64,000 nucleotides of DNA from Colias croceus (GCF_905220415.1 NC_059556.1:6398501-6462500); one strand, 5' to 3'; numbered from the stretch's first letter, positions 1 through 12,200 are shown. A program made the numbers and translations. The notes: generated from the letters alone by a model not told the origin.

Positions 1-3000
1 CTAATCTAAATGTTAAATCTTAATTTCTTCAGCAGAATTTAGCATTACAAAAGATTGGTTTAAAATACACACTCGAAAGGTATATCGATGTCAACACTAT
101 CCACTTTAAATAGTTCGTTTATCTCTTCTAAAGTGTCCGCAGTTAACATCTCAAAACTCAGTCCATCAAATCAAGGTTGGAAGACTCATATCAACAATAG
201 TTTATTAGCGGGTGTGATGCAAGATGAACTTTAGGTTATATTTTAAGATCGTCCACGAATCGGCGTTCGGCGTTAGGCGGCTACTTGTAGGAATTCTCTC
301 ACACGGTCCAGTTGACCCAATTCCTATGTTATGAACACGTGAGCACCTCGGGAATATATTTATTTATATCTCAATTAGGTTTATACTATATTTCTGTTGG
401 TTGGTATTGGTTAGCTAGGTTACCGCTCGGTCAATGAATATGCAAATGACGGATAGAATTTGTGGTGGAATTTAACAGGACTTTGTACAAACAACCCTGT
501 CTAAGTCAAACAGGAATGAATTTAGTTTAGTATGTGCTTATGGCATATTGTGATGTAGTATAAGAAAAAAAAAAGAACAATGCATCTTTGATATACTTTG
601 CATCATGCGCAAGTACTTAAAAAATAAATTAAAATTTGAGCCAATTCCATAATAACCTAGTCTACCTACACCCTTATTTCAACGTTATTTAGAATCGATC
701 TTGCCTTTGGACTTATCCATATTTGAATTACTATCGAAACCATCAATCAATGACCACAATCTGTATAAAAAGTTGTGTAAATCACTTTGGCACCTACTCG
801 TTGATATAATGACGATGTGGCGTAAAAGTATATCGCCTCCCTACAATCTTGTACATTAGAACATAAATTAGTTTGTGTAATATAATATATATCGATACAT
901 GGATTAATTCTTAGTACAAATGTATGTGGGACGCGTAAGTTGCCGCCGACTAACTATTCCCTAAGCGGATCAAGGCCGCTGGAAATGTGCCAATATTATG
1001 TAGTTTTTTTCATTTATTTACCGAGCTTAACTTCACTTGGCTATATTGAAACGTTGTGGTATTTTGGTGGCGATGACGAACAACGATTACTCACTCGTAT
1101 CATAACGTAATAATACGCGCGAATAGAATGAAGACGCTTCGGCTATTTCTTTAAAATTGTTTTAACAATTCTCACGCGTTTTTTGCGCATTGTCTCATAG
1201 TTTTTAGGTTCTGCTTGCTTCATGTTTACGCAAATTAATGGGTTCAGAAGTGAGCGCAGTTTGGTAAATTATTTTAAACAAAAACGTCATAATTAATAGG
1301 AAATATGCACTAACTTCATAAAAATTAACATTCTGCCTCAGAAGAAAAACATATTATATGTATACCAGACAACACATGTGGTAGGTATGCAATGCGACAG
1401 TAACTTGTTACGAATTTTTCTCTCATCTAATATCGAGCGGCTATATTTTTATGGTAACAAGGAGGTTTAGTATATAGCTTGCGACATTTTAAGGTATTCT
1501 TGTTAAGATTGGAAAGTCGTTGTATCTTAAAGGGGTGAAAGTGGTGTGGTGTTTACGCATAATATCATAAAGCACATTTTACTGGCGATTCGTGACAAGG
1601 TCGTTTGTAAAATATATAACGAGTCGGGCGATAGAATGTAAAGTGAATGATCTAAAATAATAGCCTATTATTTAATACCAGAGTAAATATACGTTATGGG
1701 TACTTGTGAAGCAAGTTATGGGCACCAATTTAAATTTAGAGATGAAGGAAGTGAAAATATTTTATTCGTTCTGTCTCTTTAATACCTATTGGTAGGTTTA
1801 ATGATACATCTTACTTCTATTAAATCAACTTTATTGGACTTATGCACAAGTATAAAATCGGAAGAATTGAAAGCTTAAGCAGAGGACTTTTGTAGGTGAG
1901 CATCATATAAATAAACATTCCTGATGATTATTGATTTCCAAAACAATTAGTGTGGTATGAAATTTATGATGTGAATGATTGAAAAATACCCCAGGGGTTC
2001 TGGGCAGGTAGGTGACTCTTGACTTTGTATTGAAACTATGAGCCACCGCCTCATTGCTTTCTCTTTCTTATTGAAATATTGGCAGTTTATCATTCTGTTA
2101 TAACTCGGTATTTATTAATTAATAAAGGAAGAGGAAAGCCAATGTCACTAAACGATAAAACAAACATTTTATTGGACGTCTGGCTGCAAGGCGCATTCAT
2201 AAATCTCGGTGTATATTACAAGTTTATATTTGCTTCTAATTGTTCGAACGAAGGAGTTAATAACTGGAATATAGATAACAATAGGTTATATACCTGTGTA
2301 TTTTAATGGATCTGTCTTTGAAACGAAAGAGTTTCAAGTATTGAGAAGAAATAATTTAAAGTACACTACAGAATGTGCTACCAATTGCTTTTTTAATTTT
2401 TAGATAGTGTGAGATAATTTTTGTCGATTCTTCATCATATAATAAGGTTCTTTTAAGATGTAAATGTAGTTTTAAATTACATAAAGGAATTAGGATGATA
2501 GTAAATGTTTGTGATGATCGATAATATTTAATAAGTTTAACCTCAATCAATCAATGTACAATTAAAAATGAAATGGGATGAGATGTTGCAATTGTTTGTG
2601 CGTATTATGAAATAATTGAAAACAAAATGCAATCGCTGATCGATCAATGTACCTTCATCGCTGGAGAGAGTGTTATAAAATATTAAGTAATCGTATATTT
2701 ATTGCGTCACAAACAGTAACAGTTATCACACTGGATGTAATGAGTGGTGTGATTGAACTTCAACCTCGCCCATTCAAATGTCATGTAGACTTGTAAGTGA
2801 AAAGTGTAGGTGGAGAGTGAACTGTGGATGTAGCTCTGTGACGGGAGGTAATGACGCGATATGATGTATGGTATGGAAGGATTTTGTTGTTTTGTTAATC
2901 TGTGGCATTTTATGGATGCGTGTGTTAGGGTCCTTTGCAGTAAATAATATGATCTTTTCATCCTTTCCATATATTATTAATGAAAGGCATAGAAAAATAT

Positions 3001-3066
3001 GAAAATAATATGGAAAATAGTTGAAGATGTAACCACAGATTACTAAGAGTTACTACGTAAATATAT
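1..3066. other. Unassigned AT-rich DNA
   Basis: I see no gene or recognisable element in this stretch. Its open frames are short, without family motifs or plausible splice flanks. It could be intron or intergenic DNA left of the tandem array. Confidence 0.5.
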
Positions 3067-3341
3067 GAATGGCGCGAAGGATGCGGGTTCGAGTCCCGCC
3101 TCGTGATCGAATTTTTTCTATTCTTTATAAATTTATATTTATAAAGCATTTGAATGCCATAAAAACCAAAAAATATAAATTCAAGAAAAGGTCGTGTTCC
3201 ATCGTTACAATATTGTATTCACTGAAAAGTGCTTCATATTGGTTGAGATGGTTGTTAAATCATCTCAATAGATGGCGCGCGGTGTGTCCCTTAAGACACA
3301 TAAAACTGAAAGGATAGAATAAATTCGATTACTCGGGCGGG

Positions 3342-3416
3342 TCACGAGTGGCTGAGTTGGTTAGGCATCCGCCCCGGAATGGCGCGAAGGATGCGGGTTC
3401 GAGTCCCGCCTCGTGA
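3342..3416 (+). tRNA. tRNA-like Pol III element (first of nine complete copies)
   Basis: The 75 nt fold as a cloverleaf. The acceptor stem TCACGAG/CTCGTGA and the T stem GCGGG/CCCGC with loop TTCGAGT are perfect. U8, A14, G18 and G19 are in place, and the D stem is GCT/GGC. The A box TGGCTGAGTTGG and the B box GGTTCGAGTCC match the Pol III internal promoter. The anticodon arm is irregular: four pairs plus a C-C mismatch, with loop CCGGAAT. That loop would read GGA (Ser), but it has C instead of the universal U33, and the long variable arm of a Ser tRNA is missing. It is therefore probably a tRNA-derived or SINE-head-like element rather than a working tRNA. Further complete copies start at 3652, 3962, 4272, 4582, 4892, 5202, 5512 and 5822. 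The copy at 4892 has a G-to-A change (4946) breaking one T-stem pair. A 5'-truncated copy lies at 3067-3106. Confidence 0.7.
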
Positions 3417-3421
3417 TCGAA

Positions 3422-3427
3422 TTTTTT
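3422..3427 (+). terminator. T6 tract after the tRNA-like element
   Basis: A run of six T lies 5 nt past the acceptor stem, where Pol III normally terminates. It recurs every 310 bp after each tRNA-like copy. Function is inferred from position and length only. Confidence 0.5.
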
Positions 3428-5973
3428 CTATTCTTTATAAATTTATATTTATAAAGCATTTGAATGCCATAAAAACCAAAAAATATAAATTCAAGAAAAG
3501 GTCGTGTTCCATCGTTACAATATTGTATTCACTGAAAAGTGCTTCATATTGGTTGAGATGGTTGTTAAATCATCTCAATAGATGGCGCGCGGTGTGTCCC
3601 TTAAGACACATAAAACTGAAAGGATAGAATAAATTCGATTACTCGGGCGGGTCACGAGTGGCTGAGTTGGTTAGGCATCCGCCCCGGAATGGCGCGAAGG
3701 ATGCGGGTTCGAGTCCCGCCTCGTGATCGAATTTTTTCTATTCTTTATAAATTTATATTTATAAAGCATTTGAATGCCACAAAAACCAAAAAATATAAAT
3801 TCAAGAAAAGGTCGTGTTCCATCGTTACAATATTGTATTCACTGAAAAGTGCTTCATATTGGTTGAGATGGTTGTTAAATCATCTCAATAGATGGCGCGC
3901 GGTGTGTCCCTTAAGACACATAAAACTGAAAGGATAGAATAAATTCGATTACTCGGGCGGGTCACGAGTGGCTGAGTTGGTTAGGCATCCGCCCCGGAAT
4001 GGCGCGAAGGATGCGGGTTCGAGTCCCGCCTCGTGATCGAATTTTTTCTATTCTTTATAAATTTATATTTATAAAGCATTTGAATGCCATAAAAACCAAA
4101 AAATATAAATTCAAGAAAAGGTCGTGTTCCATCGTTACAATATTGTATTCACTGAAAAGTGCTTCATATTGGTTGAGATGGTTGTTAAATCATCTCAATA
4201 GATGGCGCGCGGTGTGTCCCTTAAGACACATAAAACTGAAAGGATAGAATAAATTCGATTACTCGGGCGGGTCACGAGTGGCTGAGTTGGTTAGGCATCC
4301 GCCCCGGAATGGCGCGAAGGATGCGGGTTCGAGTCCCGCCTCGTGATCGAATTTTTTCTATTCTTTATAAATTTATATTTATAAAGCATTTGAATGCCAT
4401 AAAAACCAAAAAATATAAATTCAAGAAAAGGTCGTGTTCCATCGTTACAATATTGTATTCACTGAAAAGTGCTTCATATTGGTTGAGATGGTTGTTAAAT
4501 CATCTCAATAGATGGCGCGCGGTGTGTCCCTTAAGACACATAAAACTGAAAGGATAGAATAAATTCGATTACTCGGGCGGGTCACGAGTGGCTGAGTTGG
4601 TTAGGCATCCGCCCCGGAATGGCGCGAAGGATGCGGGTTCGAGTCCCGCCTCGTGATCGAATTTTTTCTATTCTTTATAAATTTATATTTATAAAGCATT
4701 TGAATGCCATAAAAACCAAAAAATATAAATTCAAGAAAAGGTCGTGTTCCATCGTTACAATATTGTATTCACTGAAAAGTGCTTCATATTGGTTGAGATG
4801 GTTGTTAAATCATCTCAATAGATGGCGCGCGGTGTGTCCCTTAAGACACATAAAACTGAAAGGATAGAATAAATTCGATTACTCGGGCGGGTCACGAGTG
4901 GCTGAGTTGGTTAGGCATCCGCCCCGGAATGGCGCGAAGGATGCGAGTTCGAGTCCCGCCTCGTGATCGAATTTTTTCTATTCTTTATAAATTTATATTT
5001 ATAAAGCATTTGAATGCCATAAAAACCAAAAAATATAAATTCAAGAAAAGGTCGTGTTCCATCGTTACAATATTGTATTCACTGAAAAGTGCTTCATATT
5101 GGTTGAGATGGTTGTTAAATCATCTCAATAGATGGCGCGCGGTGTGTCCCTTAAGACACATAAAACTGAAAGGATAGAATAAATTCGATTACTCGGGCGG
5201 GTCACGAGTGGCTGAGTTGGTTAGGCATCCGCCCCGGAATGGCGCGAAGGATGCGGGTTCGAGTCCCGCCTCGTGATCGAATTTTTTCTATTCTTTATAA
5301 ATTTATATTTATAAAGCATTTGAATGCCATAAAAACCAAAAAATATAAATTCAAGAAAAGGTCGTGTTCCATCGTTACAATATTGTATTCACTGAAAAGT
5401 GCTTCATATTGGTTGAGATGGTTGTTAAATCATCTCAATAGATGGCGCGCGGTGTGTCCCTTAAGACACATAAAACTGAAAGGATAGAATAAATTCGATT
5501 ACTCGGGCGGGTCACGAGTGGCTGAGTTGGTTAGGCATCCGCCCCGGAATGGCGCGAAGGATGCGGGTTCGAGTCCCGCCTCGTGATCGAATTTTTTCTA
5601 TTCTTTATAAATTTATATTTATAAAGCATTTGAATGCCATAAAAACCAAAAAATATAAATTCAAGAAAAGGTCGTGTTCCATCGTTACAATATTGTATTC
5701 ACTGAAAAGTGCTTCATATTGGTTGAGATGGTTGTTAAATCATCTCAATAGATGGCGCGCGGTGTGTCCCTTAAGACACATAAAACTGAAAGGATAGAAT
5801 AAATTCGATTACTCGGGCGGGTCACGAGTGGCTGAGTTGGTTAGGCATCCGCCCCGGAATGGCGCGAAGGATGCGGGTTCGAGTCCCGCCTCGTGATCGA
5901 ATTTTTTCTATTCTTTATAAATTTATATTTATAAAGCATTTGAATGCCATAAAAACCAAAAAATATAAATTCA

Positions 5974-6647
5974 GATAAACAGTTTTTTTTAAGCTATCCC
6001 AACTAAGTGATCGTTTGGCAATTTATACATGCAGAAATCTTGCTGTGTGATCAGATCTTTGTGTCCATATATCAACCAATTAAACGCTTTCTCTCATATC
6101 ATTGACACTCCTGAAGACCATATAATAACTCGTCTTCTAATTGATTGATTGTTAATAACATGTCAGCCGTGATGGATTGATTGTAGCCTTTTAGCGTTCG
6201 TACATACTTAACGACATACACTTTATTATGATTGATATTGTTCTATTGAAGATGTACGATACTAGCTTATACTAGTAAGTTTAAGACTTGCAGTAAAGTT
6301 GTAGGTATACGTATTACAGGAGAATTTATCAGTTTATAGAAAGCGAATTTAACAAGCTAATTTACATAAAGGTCGCTAGGATATTGCGTGAAAGTTTAAA
6401 ATATAATATTGGTGAAGTTTTGTTGGGATACTGCAGGCTAGAATGGTTTTACATAATAATGCCGGTGGTAAACTAGAAAACGTGGAATAAAATATTTCAT
6501 ATTATATTTTATTCATATTGGATACAGAATTTATTTTAGATTACTTATATTTTAATAGAAATTAGTTAAAGTGATTAGTTAACAAGATAACAGAAGTCTA
6601 GAGTCTAGACTCTATTCTAGTTATAGTGTATAACGTTTCTAGGCTTA
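5974..6647. other. Unassigned DNA right of the array
   Basis: AT-rich sequence with no gene or repeat that I can recognise. Confidence 0.45.
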
Positions 6648-6704
6648 TCATCATCATCAGCCCATATACGTTCCCACTGCTGGGACACGTGCCTCCTATG
6701 AGGG
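6648..6704 (-). mobile_element. 3' end fragment of a tRNA-derived SINE
   Basis: This is the reverse complement of the last ~55 bp of the complete SINE at 31736-32039, including the TGATGATGATGA tail. I saw one base difference. The head and body are absent, so this is a 5'-truncated copy. Confidence 0.8.
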
Positions 6705-9700
6705 ATAGAAGTTTTGAATTTGAATGTATTCGACTATGGATAAAAGTTGAATACATTCGTTTGAATTCATAATTATGTAAAATATCGTTAATTTTCTTCA
6801 AACGTATTTAACGTTTTCTTTAAGGCGCACCTCATTAACGCTTATCGGTCTAGCTGTACACATTTTAAAATAGTATTTCACAGATTGTTAAATACGCGAT
6901 ATTATCGGTAATGAGTCTGAAAGGCTGTCACCTTGTATCGGCGCAGCAACGGCGGCCGCCGGCGCCGGTCAAGGCGTGGGACACTTATGAGATATTGAAT
7001 CACTTTGCGGTGACAATAACACCGTGAAAGCCTGAGGAAATCCGTCTGGATGTGCTATTGTCGCGTAGATTCATATCTGAAGTGTACTGCACTTTCTACA
7101 GCTGTTATGTTTCGTTTCGCCTTTCAGGCGTTAGCGCTGTGCGCGATTGAATGTCTATCGCTATTAATGCGTGCATTTTCGGCGGAAGTTTATTGTCTTA
7201 CATGATTATAATAATTTGTGTTTGTACATTGTTGTCTTAGATTACAAAATAAAAGACAGATGGAGCGTTGCCGAACTAAACCGAATAACCGAATAACCGA
7301 ATAACCGTGCTGTCATTTCGCCGCTGCACTGTACGTACGGTGCTTCTGTGTGCGTGTAATGTCGCCAGATATTGAAAAATTTCCCAAATTTTTCCCCGAC
7401 TACGGAAAAAAGAGGGTTATGTTTTTCGAGTTTATGTATGTATGTATGTATAATATTTTACTTTGACACGCCCTGCAGTATAAACCGTTGGACCGATTTT
7501 GAGTTGTGAGGTTTCATTGCAATGATCTGAATTATTATGTTAGTGGCGGTAGTGACGTAGGCTATATACATAAATGAGAAGTCAAGTTTTAATTTTTATT
7601 TAAATTCTTTTATTACATAAAGACGTACCTGCCTACTAAAGTTATATATATGGACAAAATAATTGTATTCAATTTTTTATTAAATAAATTACATAAAAAA
7701 AGTTTCAATATTAACTATAATAATTATATTATTTTTTATTTTTCATAATACATGAATACGAATAGCGGTAATTTTTAGTCGAGAATACGGGACATTTTAT
7801 TTTCATCATGGAGTTCACATAAATTAAATCGCTAGCGAAAACGACTATGACGTTTTTAAGCTTTATAAAAGTAACAAAATAATGTATTATGCTTATTAAA
7901 ATAATCTAATAATTATCATGAACCTTTAGTGCACTATACAAATAATCACATTCACGATCGAAAAATCCAACAGCATTACCCTGAAGATCTTTTAACCATT
8001 TTACCGTTTTACCAATAAAAATGGCAAATTCATTTTCAAAATACTGGCAACATACGTTGAAGTTTTGTATTCCTTCATATCTGTAAAATTATTATTCGTA
8101 TTAAAGAAATAAATCAGCCAAATTATCTACAGAAAACCTGTGAAACGATGTTTTATCTTTTTTTTTTTGTTTTCGGGAACAAATTTTACAGCGTTTTATT
8201 ATCACAAGACGGCATTTTTTTACTTAAATTGCAAACCCTTTTTGACGTATTCATGACACTATATGCGCTATAGCACTGGTGCAGCGACGTATTTGTTTTT
8301 GATTTCGTATTTTCTTTGACAAGGGCGACGGGTGGTTGTCATGCTCCATCTGTACTTTATTTATTGTTATTACTTATTACGTTACGAGCGTTATACTTCC
8401 TGTTAAATGTAAGGTTAAAAAAAAAGAATTCCTTGAAATGAACATTGCTAGCCGCAAAAAATGCACACTAACAAAATCACTATAATTAGATTTTCGTTTA
8501 GCATAGCCCCAAGCCTAGCTTTGGTATTAAATAATGACTGAATCTTGAGCTCGCGTGTTCGGACAGCCTCCACGCCCGTTCGAGGCCATTGCAAAAAAAT
8601 GACCGTGAATGTTTTTTTAACAAGTCGAATATTTTTATAATAGAACTAGGTCGTTCACTTTTATGACCAATTGCGTTATTAAGTGATATTTTTCAATAAG
8701 GCTTTTTTGTCATATTTGCCTCGAGAAATGTTTAGAAACATTGGTAATCGATTAATTTTTGTAAAACTACAGAGAGCTGTTTACGCAAATTTGTTGCTGT
8801 TCACACAAAAACTATTGAAGTGATTTCTCTTAAACTTGGTATGATAATAGTTAAGAATGATGGCATTGTTGTCTGGAATAATAATTAAGAAGTAAAAACA
8901 CGTGAGTATCGAATATTAAATGATTTATGACCTATCTCAATAGCACGTATGAATAAGATACTTACCAGTAAAGTAACCTACTAACGAGAACACCACGTTT
9001 ATACAAATCCGTCTAAATAAGTTCCCGAACTGGTCCAACCGTATGAAATCTGAGTAACAGCTGCTATAAGTGTTTCTCCTTTTTTATCTCGGTTTCAAGG
9101 TGCGTCGGCACCTGCGCAAGCCATCGGATGCACATGTACTTTAACAATTATTATATAAACACAAGTTTGTAAACCTTATTTTGTAAGGAACAAGGCTTAA
9201 ATTTGTGTACGTTGTGTTCGTTTTAAATTGTAAGGATATTTTGACGATAAATATTTTTCACATAAATGATCAAGACGGTTTGAATCGGGTCATTCTATGC
9301 GCATGGTTCGACATTTTGTAAAATTTTTGCATTTCATGTGGCTTTGCTCGTTTGATATTTAGATGGAAAAATTTGTAGTTTTTGTATCGCATTAGAATAT
9401 ATGAATTTAAATAAGTAAACGACAAATAAAAATTTATTTATTTCGATGTACCTACCTATTTGAATTCATCGACTTCAAAGTAGCAATATTATTGAATTTT
9501 CCTTTTGTTGTCGTTTGTACTTTGGAAAGATCGTTAAAAATTTGTCATAAAACGTCTCACACCAACTTTAGTAATTGATTAGAAAAATAACACACAACTA
9601 ATATTAGATTTTACAAAATGTAGATAATAAATACTCAGCACTGTATTCGTAAGTATGAAATGACTTTTAATTCCAGTTTTTCTACAACTGTCACACAACA

Positions 9701-10657
9701 ATTATCTATCATCTCACGTTGTTAATATAGTAGACAGTAAGCTCTTACTTTTAGCAAAAGATTTATCAGTAAGTACCTACGTAGTATAAAGAGTACTTGT
9801 CTTCCGGAGCCTGACATCGTGACTTGTAAGCGCGAAAGCGATGACACTCTGTATTTGAATCGAGTGTGTATGCGCCTGAGTGCATCTTAATCGTGTCTGA
9901 TTTGCAATTTATTGATGTTGTATATGTATTAAACGATTACACAACATTTCTCTTAATGTTATGTTGTTGTTATAGTAACTATGATCGATTGGTTGTAAGT
10001 TTGATCAGTGATCGACAATTAATTTTGTTGCTAATAGGCGGATGAATATTCATTCTTCCTTACCGATTTATTTGATAATCAAATGATGGAATCAATTTAG
10101 AAGTAAAACCAATTAATTAATTTAATATGATGTGTTGTAACTATTTTAGACTGTTGTAATTTTCTCTCGGAAGCAAAAGCATTGCGAACTTACCTAAAGT
10201 TGTATTGTAAATTGTAATTATAGAACAAGCTCAGACCAAGCTCTTGTATAATATAATTTTAGGCCTGTCTTTTATTTCTAGACAAGATCAAACCATAATT
10301 ATCATAATTTACACATTGTAGGCTGTATAATATATTCTTAGCTATTGCGCAATAACATCGATTCATTTCAAAATTATAGTTTACACGATTGCGATAACAA
10401 TAATTTTAACGCAAGCTTTGTTCTGACACCCATAGCATCGGTTTGAGTGGAGAAAGTAAATACGCGTCCGTTTGACGTGAGGATGAAATGTTGTTTTGAA
10501 TTTTATCTTGTGTTGTTGTTTAGCTGGTTAGATAATAATATGGAAACTAGATCATTATTCTGGTAGAATAAAGAGGCTACGTTGAGAAACAAGTAAGCAT
10601 TATTTGGCAACAAGTAGCTTTGCTTTTCTATGGAATAATGTGTAAAATGTAATTAAA
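6705..10657. other. Unassigned stretch with a GC-rich patch
   Basis: Mostly AT-rich with no recognisable gene. At 6722-6758 a hairpin has 10-bp arms GAATGTATTC and GAATACATTC. At about 6930-7000 there is a conspicuous GC-rich patch inside a 39-codon frame (6911-7030). A short TATG microsatellite lies at about 7434-7450. Confidence 0.4.
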
Positions 10658-10776
10658 TCTATACATATAATAAATCTGTAGAAGGGTCAATTCTGTACAT
10701 TGAAAATATTGAAAAAATAAATAGCAGGGGGTGTTACTGGATCGATACCAAACCCAAATATGTGATTAAAAAAATT

Positions 10777-10809
<33 letters not shown>

Positions 10810-11137
10810 ATGTCTGTATGTGAAGACATCACGTGAAAACTACCGGTTCGATTTCGATGAAACTTGGTATAATTATACCTTATTATCCTGGGCGTAAAAT
10901 AGGATACTTTTTATCCTGGAAAAATACGTAGAAAAAAAATAATCTTAATTTTTCAGTTATCCATAGACGTTGTTCTATAGAACCGCGAACACACGTTGCG
11001 TATTATTATAGGCCTAGCCGTATTTGGGTCAGATAGATATTTATAAAATGTCATTGTCAGATTTACTCAAAATGGAGAAATAAACCATCCACGCGAAGAC
11101 CGACATCCGCGCGGACGGAGTCGCGGGCGGAAGCTAG
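10658..11137 (+). mobile_element. Non-autonomous Helitron (MINE-1/Lep1-like), copy 1
   Basis: The element begins TCTATACATATAATAAATC and ends GGGCGGAAGCTAG. It sits between A and T without target duplication, as Helitrons do. A second copy at 49581-50068 has the same two ends and nearly the same body, which fixes the boundaries. It contains a (TCTG)n microsatellite and a palindromic TCCGCGCGGA about 30 nt before the CTAG end, where Helitrons carry a 3' hairpin. It has no coding capacity, so it would depend on a RepHel protein encoded elsewhere. Confidence 0.85.
10781..10808 (+). repeat. (TCTG)n microsatellite inside Helitron copy 1
   Basis: Seven TCTG units in a row, then imperfect TGTCTGTATG units. 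The second Helitron copy has a shorter tract at about 49703-49731, so tract length varies between copies. Confidence 0.9.
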
Positions 11138-11454
11138 TTACAAATAAGTATTTAGTAAATATGAATTAGGATAACTATGTAGTTTAAAAGTTTTAAGCCA
11201 GAATAAGTACAGTGTACATTGAATAGTCCTTGCTTTATAATTTCACACTCGTAGGTGGAAGTAAAAGGTCATCATTATAAAATTATCATAGCTTTTAAAT
11301 CATTGGTGTTTCGTGAGAAATTATAACATAATTAAATTTAATTAGACAGCTATTCATCTTCACAACAATTACAGTACGTCAAGATAAAAAAATTGATTTC
11401 ATCTGTCCGTTTCTAGTGTGATAATTGTAGCCTGAATAAATAATTTAAATGAAA

Positions 11455-11545
11455 CTGACATATTACACAACATGTAAACATTAACATGCACGCACGGTAA
11501 TAGATTTTGAGAGATAGGTGTGAAATTGATATCAATCATTGTGTT
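11455..11545 (+). repeat. Diverged dispersed repeat, copy A
   Basis: It shares order and wording with 12059-12140: ACTGACAT, then a cACAAC...AAACAT block, then GAGAGATRGGTGTGAAAT. The two copies are too diverged and too short to assign to a family. They could be remnants of one interspersed repeat. Confidence 0.45.
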
Positions 11546-12058
11546 AGCATGAAATATTATTACGTATTCTTTGATACCAGGTGAGTCTTGGCCGAATTTT
11601 AGCAATAACACTTAGAATGTTGGGAGGGAAGAACTTTATTTACCCGATACAGCGGAAAAGGTATTGGCCTGTTTCTGTTTGTTATGAGCAAAGCAAGACT
11701 CTTGCTCCAGACCCAGAGCCTCTTGCTGCAAGAGACTCTGTGTTGGCTCTTGTTTTATATTAGTTGTCTAGCAATATTAATATTTAAATGAAATTGTAAT
11801 ATATGTTTGTAATGTATTTTCATTTAGTTAATCTGTAATTTGAGTATGATAACAGCTTGTTGCAGTCGATGTTGACGGAAACAAACTATACACTTTTTAA
11901 AGAAAAAGCTTGCACGATGAAATCGGAGATTGAAATCTATTCATTCCATTTCTATTCAATAGATAACTTTTTACAAACAATTTGACCTGCCCTATCGCCA
12001 ATCTGTGTCTGAACACTAGTGAACCATTAGCAACAAGGCCGTCAAACATCACGATACA

Positions 12059-12140
12059 TACTGACATTATATTGCACAACTCATAAACATCCACCATTGT
12101 GAATTGCTTTGAGAGATGGGTGTGAAATCGATTCATATAT
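12059..12140 (+). repeat. Diverged dispersed repeat, copy B
   Basis: Counterpart of copy A about 600 bp away, in the same orientation. Upstream context is weakly shared too (a TCTGT...CTAGTG block), so the repeat may be longer than marked. Confidence 0.4.
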
Positions 12141-12200
12141 AATCGATATCGACATAATATATCGATATATATCGATATATATCGACTATATATCGCGCGG
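12141..12200. repeat. Cluster of ATCGAT / TATATATCGA units
   Basis: Within 60 bp the motif ATCGAT occurs three times in tandem-like TATATATCGA units, followed by further ATCG steps. TATCGATA is the core bound by DREF and BEAF-32 in flies. Whether this is a binding platform or just a degenerate microsatellite cannot be told from sequence. Confidence 0.5.

Larger units (their letters stand above)
3067..5973 (+). repeat. Tandem array of a 310-bp unit, about 9.4 copies
   Basis: The period is exactly 310 bp throughout. By eye the copies differ at only two positions: T to C at 3780 and G to A at 4946. Repeat homology starts at 3067, in the middle of the tRNA-like element, and stops at 5973, inside the spacer. 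The array therefore begins and ends out of register with the tRNA-like module. Each unit holds a 75-nt tRNA-like element, a T6 tract, an AT-rich spacer, a hairpin with arms TGAGATG and CATCTCA, and a second short hairpin with arms GTGTC and GACAC. An 82-codon open frame recurs in each unit, but it covers the tRNA-like 3' half and shows no protein features, so I treat it as non-coding. Such uniformity suggests recent amplification or homogenisation. Confidence 0.97.

Noticed and set aside
3069..3317. 82-codon frame repeated nine times in the array
   Set aside because: It starts in the tRNA-like 3' half, has no protein motif, and is conserved only because the DNA repeat is nearly identical.
3342..3416. 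Functional tRNA-Ser(GGA) gene
   Set aside because: The anticodon loop lacks U33, the anticodon stem has a mismatch and the long Ser variable arm is missing.
11581..11763. 60-codon plus-strand frame with a SKTLAPDPEP stretch
   Set aside because: No family recognised, no good splice flanks and no supporting neighbour.
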